64,000 nt of DNA from Irpex lacteus (taxonomy: Eukaryota; Basidiomycota; Agaricomycetes; Polyporales; Irpicaceae): the NCBI GenBank assembly GCA_001986395.2, contig MQVO02000021.1:558001-622000 (forward strand). Reading direction: 5' to 3'. The translations under genes were made by a program, and so were the position numbers. Shown here in pieces: positions 20,294 to 31,430 of the stretch (positions within the stretch are counted from its first letter, which is position 1; each line of letters starts with the position of its first letter). The notes under the pieces were generated by a model. The model was not told where the DNA came from. It saw only the letters and a list, made by a program, of their open reading frames with translations, and did not search any database.

Positions 20294-22983
20294 ATGTCCG
20301 ACAAGTCCCAATCGGATCTTCACGCTGAGAAAGCCTCAGAGGTGGTTCGAGAGGAGCCGGTCAACGAGTCCTCTTCGACAATCGACCTGTTCTCGTACCA
20401 CGAAACAAATGCAGGCCGTCTTGTCATCGACCCCGCGTAAGTGATACCCGCTTCCTTATAATGCGTCAACATTAGTAATAACTGTGGATATAGTGAGGCC
20501 AAGATTGAGTTTGGCGAGGAAATTGCGGAAAAATTGAAGCTGACCGAGGATGGAAGTATCGTGCTGTGGCCGCAACCCAGAGACGATCCCGAAGATCCTC
20601 AAAATGTGCGTGCAATACATTGACGATCTTGCCGAAACATGCAGCTAATCAGCATGTTGGCCACGTAGTGGTCGGATTTTCGCAAGAATATACAGCTTTT
20701 GATTGTCACATTGGCTGCCATTATCCCCGACTTCGATTCCGGCATCGGTAGGCCCTACTACTTCTGTATTCGCGCGGGCGGGGCTGACCCGAAGAACATA
20801 TTCTTGAAACAGGAATTGCGGACATCTTCGCTCTCTCTGTCCAATACAATACAACGACTGGTGTTATCAACAACCTCACATCGAAGTATGTATTTTCGTC
20901 TTCCCGAAGGCGGCCTTCCCCGCTGATTGGATATGGTCTCTAGCTGGAGTATCTTTCTTCTCGGTACTGCGCAGCTCCTTCTCATACACATAGTCCTGCT
21001 CACGGCTAATCCATTCAGGATGGGGCGGCATATTCGCTGTCATGCTAATGCGTCGCTTTGGTCGCTTGCCCGTTCTATTCTGGTCACAGGTGCGAACTGT
21101 TCTGTCAACTCTGTCCCACCCCCCACATCGATATTGATAGATGGGAATAGGTTCTCGCACTTGGTTTCTTGGTCGGATGCACATTTGCGCCAAACCTTAA
21201 GACCTTTGCAGGTGTGCGATTTCAACTGATCCACTTTAATCTGAAGCTTATCACTTTCTTGACAGCAATGCGATGTCTCACTGCGTTCTTTGCGTACGTT
21301 AATCATGCTACTTGATCATATTCGATCTTCTTATCTTCTCTGTATAGCACATGTCCTCAGGTCACAGTATGTCGACCGCCTACTCATCTACAGGGGAGAG
21401 CTACTAATTGTTGTGAAGGGTCTCTACGTCGTCACAGATCTCTTTCCATTCCATCTACAGGCCAGGAAGGTGAGCCTGACTCTGATGGCTTGTCTGACTA
21501 TGTATATTGAAGCGATTTTGTCTGTAGCTCAACCTCTGGACGATGGGTTTCATCATCTCCCCATTCCTGTCACCATTTGCCTTTGGATTCATGGTAGCTC
21601 GCACAAGGTATATGGCATGGTTTCTAATGTAAACAACGGATACTGATAAATAAATTCAGCTGGCGATGGACGTACGGTGTTGGTTCTATCTACGGTGCTA
21701 TTGTAGTCGTGATCATCGCTCTTTTCGGGGAGGAAACGTAGGTCCAGAGTCATGTAAGGTTAAGTCCTCTATCACCTCACACTTATCCCTACAGATTGTA
21801 CGACCGCAAGCTTACCAACCCCAAGCCAATCGCTCGCCCAGCCTCCTCTCTCAGGTATCGCATTGAGACGCTCATTGGTATCACTGGCATCCGCATGTCG
21901 AAGTATCGCTCAAGTTGGACAGACGTCGTCTTGGTGTGGTTCCGGCTGGTCTGGCGCCCCCATCTTCTCGGTGTTCTGCTCTTTGAGGTGAGTCTTTGAG
22001 GGTGACGATGGTCATAAAGTCATACTCAGTAATTCTGCAGGCAATGGTCTTTGGCTTCAGCATAGGTATCAACGTACGTCATTTGTTAAATTTTTATATG
22101 CCTACAGATATTTATCTCTTGAGACAGGTTACGAATGCTGTCTTTGTGCAGCTCCCTCCTCCTCTCGGATACGGATTCAGCCAGTTTGCCACGGCGGGTA
22201 TATACGGTACTCCCATTGTAAGACTTATTACCGCTCATGCGACATAATAAAACTGATAAAATGTCTTTCAGGCCGCCGTAATCATTGGTGAACTTCTCGG
22301 AAGATACTTCAACGACTGGATCATGAAGCTGAGTATTCGCCGCAACAACGGTGTATTCGAGGTCGAGGCCCGTCTTTGGTGAGTCCAACCAATGTAATCT
22401 TCAGGGTACGTGCTGAGATAGTCTCTCAGGACCTGCTACGTCGCAATCCCACTGTACATCTGCGGATTCGTGGTCATCGGTGCTTCGTTCCAGAACCATC
22501 TCAGCGTCGGTGCACTGGTGATGGGATGGGGTATTGCTGAAGTCGCTGTCATGATCAACACCGTCGCTATCTGTGAGAATCTTATGCATGGAGTTCTATA
22601 CTCAAAGTCATGCACTAACACTGACCGATTCATAGACGCGTATTGCAATGATTGCTTCCCCAGGCTCCAGGTACGTGCTGTTAAACTTCAATCACTGCAT
22701 TAAAGCTCACTTTCATTCTATAGGGAGAGATCTCCGCCCTGATTAACCTCGCTCGTACCCTTGGAGGATTCAGTGTCGCCTACTTCCAAGTTCCATGGGC
22801 GACGAAGAATGGCGCACTGCAGACGTTTGGGGTTGAGGCAGCCATCGTCACTGGTCTGTTTTTGTTGATCATCCCTGCTCTGCAATACCGAGGACGGGAC
22901 CTGAGGGTAAGTTGGATTTAACGAAGGCTTAAGGAATACATACGAGCTAACACCGATTATTGCAGCACAAGTACTCTTTGTGA
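20294..22983 (+). CDS. Major facilitator superfamily transporter, many exons
   Basis: Twelve-helix secondary transporter, probably plasma-membrane efflux of the drug:proton antiporter type; the substrate is unknown. Start MSDKSQSDLHAEKASEVV at 20294 with an acidic/Ser-rich cytoplasmic N-terminus; stop TGA 22981-22983. At least fourteen exons join in frame. Clear pieces are WSDFRKNIQLLIVTLAAIIP (TM1); GGIFAVMLMRRFGRLPVLFW, holding the loop 2-3 G-x-L/M-x-RxGR motif typical of MFS; AMRCLTAFFATCPQVTGLYV; NLWTMGFIISPFLSPFAFGF; WRWTYGVGSIYGAIVVVII; a central loop with RKLTNPKPIARPASSLRYR; and C-terminal helices ending LLIIPALQYRGRDLRHKYSL. Two internal exons are very small (21266-21293, 28 nt; 21348-21366, 19 nt), yet their phases agree. 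No lesion found. It is convergent with the N-acyltransferase-like gene. Confidence 0.88.
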
Positions 22984-23342
22984 TGTGCCGACTGTGCACG
23001 ATGCTGTGTTAAATCGATATTTAGGTAGTAGCCATACGTTACGGACGTTTATCTTTGCTGAGGCTCTGTTTCGCCTTGAGTAGTATGTCACGGTTCGAGT
23101 GAAATGATCATATTGATTTTACAAGTTGCGATAGTCCGTCACGATATTCAAACAACTATGCAAGAACCGAGACGTAAGAGTGACCTTCGAACACTTGCAT
23201 ATGGCATGATGATACGGTCGGGCATTACAGAGCAAACAAAGAGCGGCATTCGTCGATACAAACCTGTCGAGAAAACAGAACGAGAGCAAGATAAGCACGG
23301 TAGAAGATACACATAACCATTGTCAAACTTGAACACTCAAAG
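22984..23342. other. Convergent intergenic gap
   Basis: 3' flanks of the MFS and CN-hydrolase genes. No gene or repeat seen. Confidence 0.55.
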
Positions 23343-25128
23343 CTAGCCGAGGAGAGATGTTTGCTCGTCGATAGTAGGGCCTATAGCCCTCTTCCTTTGA
23401 GGCAAGAGCCCTCGAACCACTCCAACCACAGGACCAGCGATACCACGAGCTCGCCTAGTACCAACCCAAACAGCTCTCCCCACATACCCCGGACCAAGCA
23501 AGGCCCACACGACGATGAACGCCAACCAATCGCCGCCCCACGCGTAAGTGGTACGCTTCTCGTCAAATGGGTAGGGAATACCGAGGCGTTTGACCCACGA
23601 GCCCGGGCCAACCTGTACGATTTCGCTGTACGCGCCGTTGGCGATGCCGCTGATACCGCCTTCCCCGCCATCGCACCATACGACGGTCGAGCCGGTTTCT
23701 GCAGCACGAGCTTGAGCTTATTCCCACATGGCAGAGCCGACACCGATGTGCCAGGTACGTGCGGGGGCGAGTATGAGGGCGGGGCGGGAGTCGAAGGAGG
23801 TGAATGAGGAGGAAGAGGCGAAGTCGAGGCAAATACTGGCGGAGACGGGGATATTATGACCTTTGAGAGGCTTGGGAAGCTCGATGGTGAATATACCCGG
23901 TGCTTCGTGGCCAGGAGTCAGAGAGAAGGACTCCGCAACTGCGATGAGCTTAGTTAACGCATTTGTTAGTTGAGGAGAGAAGAGACGTACTCGGTACAAG
24001 ATTGCGTTTGTAGTATTCAAACACGGGTTGGCTTGTGCGTTGGATGAGAGCGAACCCGTTACGACGCTGATTCTCCTGGGGTACGTATTCCTCGAAAGAC
24101 ACTCCGATAAACTTGCCACCGTTGGTGATGTTCTGAATTTGGGCGAAAGCCGCAGCACGTTGCTCTGGATTGTCAAACCGTACAGCGCTCTCTGGCCAGA
24201 ACACGATGTTGGCTTGACTTTGCAGTTGCTTAGTCGCCAGAATATAATCTTCGAGACCGGGGTGGTTGTGCGAGACCGCTTTGGGGTCAGGAAGTGCGCA
24301 AGCGACACTGAAAGGTGTTGTGTTCTCAGAGTTGAGGGGAACAGGAAGGTGAGATGTGAAGTATGTCGGTGTCATCAACAGCATAAGCAAACCGAACAGT
24401 GATACAAGGCTCTTCGAGCGAGCCAGGGGGCGGTTCGTACGCGAGCCATCGGTGGTAGCGTTGTGCCCGTTCTCGTGGTCAATAAGAGGAGGTTCATAAT
24501 CGATGAGGCTGGTCGTATCTTCCGAAGCTCCGACGAGCCAGTCCCCCAACACTTCAGAGAGAACTACTGCCCAAGCAGCAGTAATCCAATCCACTCCCCA
24601 TTGACCTAGAGTTCCTCTAATCCAGCCGTAGGGTCCGAGGCCAAGCACAGGGCTCCATGTAACGAGCTGACCTACAGGGCTTGCGCGTGACATAAAGCCC
24701 CAAGCTGAGGCCCAAAGGGCGGGGAAGAGAGTAACTTGCGCCCAGGTGTTGTTGATCGGTTTGCTGAGGCGTGTAGCGACGCCGATTACAGCGATAGCAG
24801 ACACTGATACCACGAATGAGATGCTACTGAATACCACAAGAGCAACATTTGGCGTGGATAGTGCCTGCAGACTGGGAGCCAGATGAGCGACTCCTGCGGC
24901 GACTGAAACCAAGCCTGCCTGGAGGGCAAGCTTCGGGTATCCATTGCTGCGATTAATAAAGAATTGGGTGGACAGTCGCGATACTGCCAGAAGCGCAGCG
25001 ACTGCGAGCAGTGGGGGCTCGGGAGTGAGCGCAAAGAATCCTACGACAGTGGCAGCAGTTGTGAACACTTTTGCTGGGTGTTGGGCCACATATGACGGCA
25101 CTTGCGTGGTCAGAGAGGTCGTGGCCAT
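23343..25128 (-). pseudogene. Membrane CN-hydrolase, apolipoprotein N-acyltransferase-like, with one in-frame stop
   Basis: Several N-terminal hydrophobic helices (about residues 20-220, and again near 240-260) are followed by a nitrilase-type domain. This is the layout of bacterial Lnt and its fungal relatives, which transfer acyl chains in membranes. The Glu-Lys-Cys triad is readable: NIVFWPESAV, EYYKRNLVP and VSASICLDF. Exon 1 is 23991-25128, the intron 23939-23990 (52 nt), and exon 2 runs to 23343. In exon 2 the frame reads IGVGSAMWE, then TAA at 23718-23720, then AQARAAETGSTVVWCDGG and on to WLAFIVVWALLGPGYVG and a natural TAG. In this family a Gln is expected just there (W-x-Q-x-x-A/R), so CAA to TAA is the likely change. 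The truncated product would be 452 residues instead of 577, losing the end of the hydrolase fold and the last membrane helix. True loss, allele or sequence error cannot be separated here. Confidence 0.82.
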
Positions 25129-25310
25129 CTCTGAGAGTATCCTAGAGGGTATTGTCAGCTATCTCTACGTGAACTTATCTGAAGATGGTGGTGGCCACAA
25201 AGCGAGTTGAACTTGAACTGCGGGACGATGGTCCCAAATGCTGCCGCTGGCGCTTAACCGTACTTGGACGGGCATGCAAGGACCCCCGATAATACGCCAA
25301 ACGCCCATAT

Positions 25311-25461
25311 GCCAAAAGTCCCGGATTTGAGGGCGCCGCAGGCCGCAAAAATGTCGAAAATCCCGGATTTGACGCTATTTTGACTGCGATGTTAGGTGTC
25401 AGACTGTCCCGGATTTCGGTCGATGGCCTCGAGGTTCGAGGCAAAAATGTCCCGGATATGG
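25311..25461 (+). repeat. Left subterminal array of TCCCGGATTT motifs
   Basis: Copies at 25319-25328, 25361-25370, 25407-25416 and a variant at 25450-25459, most preceded by an A-rich run ending in AAAA(T/G). Subterminal arrays of this kind are known transposase-binding sites in hAT elements; binding here is inference. Confidence 0.65.
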
Positions 25462-25637
25462 GAGGTATTCCAGTACTTATGCTGTTGTGTCGGCTGAGGT
25501 AAGTGAACCACTGCAGCACTGTATCTATTCGCGCCGGGGGCTACATTTTGACGCATCGCACGAAAGCTCCCCGTGATTGAACAAAACATGATGATCATCT
25601 TCCGAGTTTAGTCTCTAGTACACTGCTGATTATAAAT

Positions 25638-25796
25638 ATGTCCCGCACTACGCTTACGAGCTCCGAACGTGGCGAGCTTGGTCGCGCCCTCGCTCGCTTA
25701 AACCGCCAGCGTTGTTTGTACCACGAAACACATCCGGTGACACTGGATATTCGACATGTAAACCCTGAGCTCTCTGACTTATTCAGGGCATCATAG
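25638..25796 (+). CDS. Small ORF inside the TIR element, 52 residues
   Basis: MSRTTLTSSERGELGRALAR opens a 52-residue frame whose ATG directly overlaps a TATAAATA sequence (25631-25638). It matches no family I know. A TATA box so close to the ATG would place it downstream of a normal start site only if transcription began elsewhere, so this is weak. It may be a remnant of the internal gene of an autonomous parent. Confidence 0.2.
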   Translation: MSRTTLTSSERGELGRALARLNRQRCLYHETHPVTLDIRHVNPELSDLFRAS

Positions 25797-27434
25797 TAGG
25801 ATTAGATTTGCCTTCAGCTCTATTGACAATCTCCTACTAGCTGCGCTTAGTGGGGCTTTATGGTGCTGAACACAGGCTGAAGGGGCTCGCCGCTCAGGAG
25901 CTGCTGTCGGTGTTGTCGCGGAAGGTAGCTTTCGTAGCTGAGTGGTCATCGTTGATGAAGCCTAAAGGAGAGAATCTGACGAACAAACACAATAAGCCAT
26001 CAGTTCAAATCTTCATACAATATCTTGTAAAACCAGTCTTACCGGTCTTGTAGTGACAACACAATTATATTCGCGCGACGGCACACGTAGTTATAATACA
26101 TGTGAATAGGGTGCTCTAATGAGAACAAAACATTAAGAGTGGTCAGACCAGCTCAGAGCGGCATGTCTGATGTAGTACTTACATTACGAGAGTCAGATCC
26201 TGATACTAAAGGATAGCAATGCTGTAAATCGTGGTCGTCTCTTTATAATCCCGCTGGCCTGCCTTCATGCAGCATACTAGCTCGCCAGAGTCTTCTATAT
26301 ATTGAGGCCACTATAAGTAACCTGTGAGTAGATCTTATCATAATCAGGTAGCTCCGATTGTGTTTCGCATTCAAATAGACTGCTTGCACTTGCCTGAGAG
26401 CTTGTGCGTAAGTAGTCGTTGTCTGTTAGGAGTAAATCTGTGAGTGCGGGTGCCAAGACACATGTTTGTGATTGCTACTTACTTTGGCACGTAGTGGCGT
26501 AAGCCCTGGCACGCAAACGAGCTGCTGTATGGTGCCATTTGCAGCTAGGGTCGGGAAAGAATAGCTAAAGAATACGCCTCATGCTGGCGAACCTCGTCAC
26601 TGACAGCGCGCAGTTGAGAACATGTGTCGGTGAAATCACAGTCGCTGCAGCGGCGACAAATGAGGTGTCTGGAAATTGTGCTAGCATGCGGCTTACCATG
26701 TTCAATAAAGTTTTGGTCGACTGACCTTTGGGTGTGCCACTCCCATCGCCTGATGTTTGACGATTGAGGTTCAGCCATTACGGTGCTGACGTCTTCACTA
26801 ACAGTCCTCGTACATACCTCGATAATCCCGCAAGGGTGGCTTCATAAGCGAACATTCTTCTTACAGACCTGTACTCTTTTGTTAGTATTCTCAGCCTGGG
26901 CAAGATGAACTTACGAGTCATCAAGTTGTACGCACCATGACTTATCGCCGGAATTCAATCTTGCGATCGTTTGTATTGTCAAGAGACCAGCTACGAAGCC
27001 TCTGAAATATCTAGCTCAGCGGTGAAGACGAGAACGATGGCTGACACGTACGTACCAGGGTACTGCTAGGAGGTTAGTGCTAACTTGAAATATGACCCTC
27101 GATCGTCGTCTGCCAGTGGATAGTGATATCTGTTGCAGGGATAGGATACCTTCGAAGTTCTTGAGGCTTGAAGCCTGGTTCTAAGCCTCAGTTCCCGTTG
27201 TTTATATTGCTGTCGCTACATTGAAGGCGGCGAGTGTCAGTCGGCACACGCTCAGGCTTCAGGCCGCATATGACGAGAAGCTTGACTTAAAAAGAATGCA
27301 TTTCAGCAGCCAAACGAGTTGTTTATTAATGCTTATGCACTTACTTGCGAGCGTATTGGTGGCTTTATAAAACCCCCGCGTGAGCGGGAGGGAAAATCGT
27401 GGGAAAATCGCGATTTATTCGATGTTATATGTGC

Positions 27435-27525
27435 AAAAATCCCGGATTTGGGCACTCGGCGGCGAGGTTATGTGCAAAAGTCCCGGATCGGCCGTCAGGC
27501 CGCCCGCAAAAAGTCCCGGATTTGG
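27435..27525 (+). repeat. Right subterminal array of TCCCGGATTT motifs
   Basis: Copies at 27440-27449, a TCCCGGATCG variant at 27481-27490, and 27514-27523, each preceded by GCAAAAA or GCAAAAG. They point the same way as those at the left end rather than mirroring them. Confidence 0.65.
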
Positions 27526-27576
27526 CCACTTCCGGCATATAAGCTCTGAGCGTATTATCAGGGGTCCTGGCATGCA

Positions 27577-27957
27577 GGCTGGGTGCTTTACCCTTGACCT
27601 CTACTACTATGACAGCTACGCTGGCCGATGCTCGACGTATTTAATCTCCTTCAACTAACCGATTGACGGTGATTCCAGACGTGCAGCTACTCGGGCAGTG
27701 AGTGGTATTATTCACGAAAAAGCGACGCTGCGGCGTTTACTCGCTCCCCGCAATTAGCTGCGAACGACCACAGCATCGACATACCTCTCACGTATAACGA
27801 CGCATTCCTTGATTTATTGCAGTGAGTAATTCACTCAAGTAGTCCAGCTGACTCGACTTGAGCTGTTTGAATCATGATCCTGCAGGCTAAGGCGTGCCTA
27901 TCGACATCTAAAGATCACGAACACCTGCTTTACCTCGCTGTCTCACCCACGCGCACG
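27577..27957. other. Upstream gap of the W-motif protein gene
   Basis: About 380 nt presumably hold the promoter of the gene at 27958. No clear TATA box or repeat was recognised. Confidence 0.4.
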
Positions 27958-30462
27958 ATGAATCGGAGACAGAGGAACAAGGTGGCAGCAAACGCAACAG
28001 TGAAGCCTGCTCAGGCACCGAAACAAACACCACCTCCCGCAAAGACAACACCGCCGCCGGAACCAGTCCCTGCGTCGTCTGCGAAACCTGGCCCATCGCA
28101 GCCTGCCAAGCCTGCTCCCCAATTATCTAAATCACTATCTTCTGCACCTTCTTCCCGATTGCGTAAAGAATGGAAGACATTCGAAGTGTGGCTCAGTGCT
28201 CGTCGGGCAGATCGAGATAAACGAGTTAGCGAGAGGCTGAAGGAGTTGATGTCTGCGACGGGCAAAGCCAAGCTGCAGAAACAGCCCACAGACATGGCAA
28301 CCTTTGAGCGAACATTAAACGAGGAGCTTGCTCAGCAGGCGAGAGAGGAGTGGTTGAAGCGACTGTCGGCAGCTGGGCTAAACGAAGAGGATTGGGTCGA
28401 TATCACTGAACAGGAGATGAAACAGGTCGAGAATGCTTTCACTCCCCAAGAACCAGGTTCTCTGAACACCCCATTCACACCTCCTCCCGCCGCGAAAGTG
28501 GCCTCTGAGGATATACTACCTTCACCTCCAGGCGGTTTGGACTGGAGCGCTCCCGTTCCTGGAAGTTGGGATGCACCATCTAGTAGTGCACCTGCGAAGC
28601 CCGCTGCCAAGAAGCAGCCGGACACCGCGGCTCCCGCTCGTAGCAGTCCGCTCTCTGTGAGTTACACAATGTACGCATCTCCCACCCAAAGCTAACTTAT
28701 CCGATAGAACGGTTGGGGTATCTTTGGCGATAAACCGAGCTTACCTACACCTGAAAGTCTCTGGGAAATGCACATGGCGAAGCACACGCCCAAACCTCCT
28801 ACCCCTCCATCCGACAAGTTCCCATCGCAGAACCTACCTACACCAGAATCGCTGTGGGAGATGCATGTAGCCAAAAACGCTCCCCCGCCTCCGCCTACTC
28901 CTCCCACAGAACCCGTCTCACCCGACGCACTGTGGGAATCTTCGGTACACAAACGCTTTCCTGTACGGGAAACCGCCACCCCAGCCCCTCCCAAGAAAGC
29001 CGTCAATGGGAAGCTCGTGGACCCACCACCACCACCGCAGGCAGAGAGCCTTTGGGGTTCGATGTCTGCTTCTTCTCCACCTGGTCCATCGGCACCAATC
29101 GCTGTCCCGACATTTACAGGCAACTCACTCGAGTCGGCTCACAATCACGGCTACATGTCCCCTCTGCTCATTGAACTGGAATGCGACGAGTTCCCGATCG
29201 CTTCACAAGATATCCTCACCGATGAACTCGTCGAGGAGTCGATCCGACAATGGCATCAGCAGGCAGCTGAGGCTGACATACAGCTACGCAAGCAGCTCGT
29301 AGCGATGCACTGGGCGAAGCGTGACTGGGACGAGTTACTGGGGAGTCATATACATGAGATGGAGAGGAACGCGAGGACGGTCGTTGAGCATTGGAAAACT
29401 GTTTGTGATGTGGAGAAAGAGAGACGGTTAAGGGAGGACAAGCAGAGGCGACTGGCTGGTATCAGAAACGTGACTAGCGGAAACAGGCGGTGGGGGTCCT
29501 CCACGCCGACAGAACGCACGTCATCTCCCGCTCCTTCTGCTCCTACACCAGCAACGAAGAAGCCCCCCCTGCCTGAGCCAAAGAAGACACTCGTACCTGA
29601 GCCAAAGAAAGCTCAAGCGTTGCGCAAGGGTGCCGCGAAGATGCGCGCAGCCACCGTTGAAGATGCTACGAGTTCGGAGTGGGAGGAGCGCTCGGCTACA
29701 CCGTCGGTGTCATCCGAGAGGCCGAAGCCTGGACGGAAGAATTCCGACTCGGTGAACGTCGATTCGATGTGGTCGAAAGACCCTCCTGCGCCAGCGAAGA
29801 CGAGTGCACCAAGCTTGATATCGAGCCTTTGGGGTAAGACCGCGCCGTCCGTACCAGAACGTGAACCGTCGGTCGTCAACGAGCGGAAGAAGCCAGTCGG
29901 TGGGCCAGCCAAGAAGGCTTTCTCGCCTGTGGCTGAGCCTGCGAGGAAAACTGCAACACCACTTCCACAGATGCAGGAGAACGACGGGAAGTTCTGGACG
30001 GGCGGAACGAGCGCTTCTTTCGAGGATGATGGGTTCGAACCATCTAGTAATTCGTTGTGGGGCCAATCAGTTCTTGAGGGCGCGCGAGGCGGTGCTGCTT
30101 CAGCCTGGAACTTTGCCAAGAACGCTATCAACAACGATAAACCCTCCGCCGTACCCACGAAACCTCCTATGAGGGCTTCCCCTCCCGTTAATGGACCAGG
30201 ATCGTTCTGGTCTAACGAGCCTGCGTTCGCGAGGATGACGAGCGAAGGCGCGGATGAAGGGCCTGGCGGTCGGTTCACCCCTTGGAAGCCTGCTACTCTC
30301 GAACCTCCGGATGAAGACGATCCTACTACAAAAATGGCTAACCTCGCCATGCAGCATCTATACCAGACGGTTGACACCGAAGGCGATATAGACCCTAGCG
30401 AGGCCCACAATGCTATGTTGATGTACACACAAGCTGCCGCTACTACTCGCAAGAAACGGTAG
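27958..30462 (+). CDS. Large low-complexity protein with repeated LW motifs, unknown function
   Basis: I do not recognise a named family. Exon 1 is 27958-28656, the intron 28657-28707 (51 nt) and exon 2 28708-30462, giving 817 residues. The start MNRRQRNKVAANATVKPAQ is preferred over an in-frame ATG at 27874 because it begins the basic, Pro-rich segment without the odd leader. Visible parts: a Pro-rich N-terminus; a helical charged segment at about 60-165 (RLRKEWKTFEVWLSARRADR); a repeat zone where LPTPESLWEMHMAK recurs as LPTPESLWEMHVAK, SPDALWESSVHK and QAESLWGSM; a second helical segment (EESIRQWHQQAAEADIQLRK to EKERRLREDKQRRLAG); and a disordered tail with more W motifs (VDSMWSKDP, SSLWGKTAP, NSLWGQSV, SFWSNEP). 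The regular Trp motifs in disordered sequence suggest a scaffold that docks partners. No signal peptide or membrane segment. Confidence 0.75.
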
Positions 30463-31430
30463 ATCTGCTCATCCATTTCTCCTTTCATACATTCTCTTCA
30501 TTGGTTAGATAGTCCCCTCATTTCTTGTGTCAGATGATACCTTCACAGCTCATATTCTCTTATCCTTATTTGCTTTCTCTTCTCATCGTTGCTCTCCGTC
30601 CGCCGTTCTAGTCCACTTCTTGCTGTTCTTCGCTGTGCGTCACTTATTGGATTTACCTCTCATCTTCTCACGTATGCCATGCATTTGCTATACACCTGCG
30701 CTCTTCCCAGCTGATCATGTAGTACATGCTGTATCTTCTTCGTATTTACTGCCATCTAAGCGTATGTGCTCTTTATTACTTTAAACTATTCTCCATTCTG
30801 TATGTGTTGTCTAGCTCTATTCCTTACTTCTATGTAGCCCTACTTCTATGTAGCCCTACTTCTGGGTATGTACTCAGGTACACTACTTCTGACTGCGGTA
30901 GTAATTGCGGAATAGTCGGAATAAGTAGTGGTATCGGTGTGAAGACCCCGTGCTGCCTCTGTAGGTAACTCAGGCGACGTCTTGGAGTTCAAAGCACCGA
31001 GCTAACCGAAGGTGCGAACTTCTGATCTGCATGCAAGCTACCACCGGCTCGCAATGGCCATATGCAGCTTCCTCTCACGCAAGTCTCCGCCAACGGGTGC
31101 GTATGATGTGTGGCAATCGACTGAACATGGATTACAGCGTGTACCAGCATAGCTGTCCATTATGTATGTAGGTAGACCTGCATCACAAACGCGGTGTCAA
31201 CGATTGGATGCAAGTACCTACAGCCAATAGATAACACTCACCTCAATCACCGTACTACAGTGTGTACAGATGGAACAGAACATCAGCAATGATAATCCAT
31301 CCAGTTCTCCAGGTCCATCAAGGACGGCATAGTTACCAAATCCCCACGTCCAACACATTCCTCCGTTAATTGACGGTGTTCACTTCCTCCCAGCATCAGA
31401 CAGCTCGGGCAGCCAGACACCCAATCAGGC
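30463..31430. other. Convergent intergenic gap with a short tandem repeat
   Basis: T-rich 3' flank. A 16 bp unit, TACTTCTATGTAGCCC, is repeated in tandem at 30825-30840 and 30841-30856, followed by a partial third copy. Nothing else is recognised. Confidence 0.5.

Larger units (their letters stand above)
25279..27568. mobile_element. Non-autonomous TIR DNA transposon, 2290 bp, hAT-like by duplication size
   Basis: The ends form inverted repeats: the left end AGGACCCCCGATAATACGC (25279-25297) matches the complement of the right end (27550-27568) with one mismatch. After a short divergent spacer, ATATGCC continues the match, so the repeat is about 37 bp. GGCATGCA directly flanks both sides (25271-25278 and 27569-27576), an 8 bp target duplication as made by hAT, P or Merlin elements. 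Because GCATGC is palindromic, part of this could instead belong to the inverted repeat. Inside I find no transposase domain; the longest frames are short and unlike known transposases. Seven copies of TCCCGGATTT-like sequence lie within 200 bp of the ends. I infer a deletion derivative mobilised in trans. Confidence 0.72.

Noticed and set aside
25319..27523. TCCCGGATTT arrays as a CRISPR-like repeat
   Set aside because: Short, irregular spacing, eukaryotic context and located at the ends of a TIR element.
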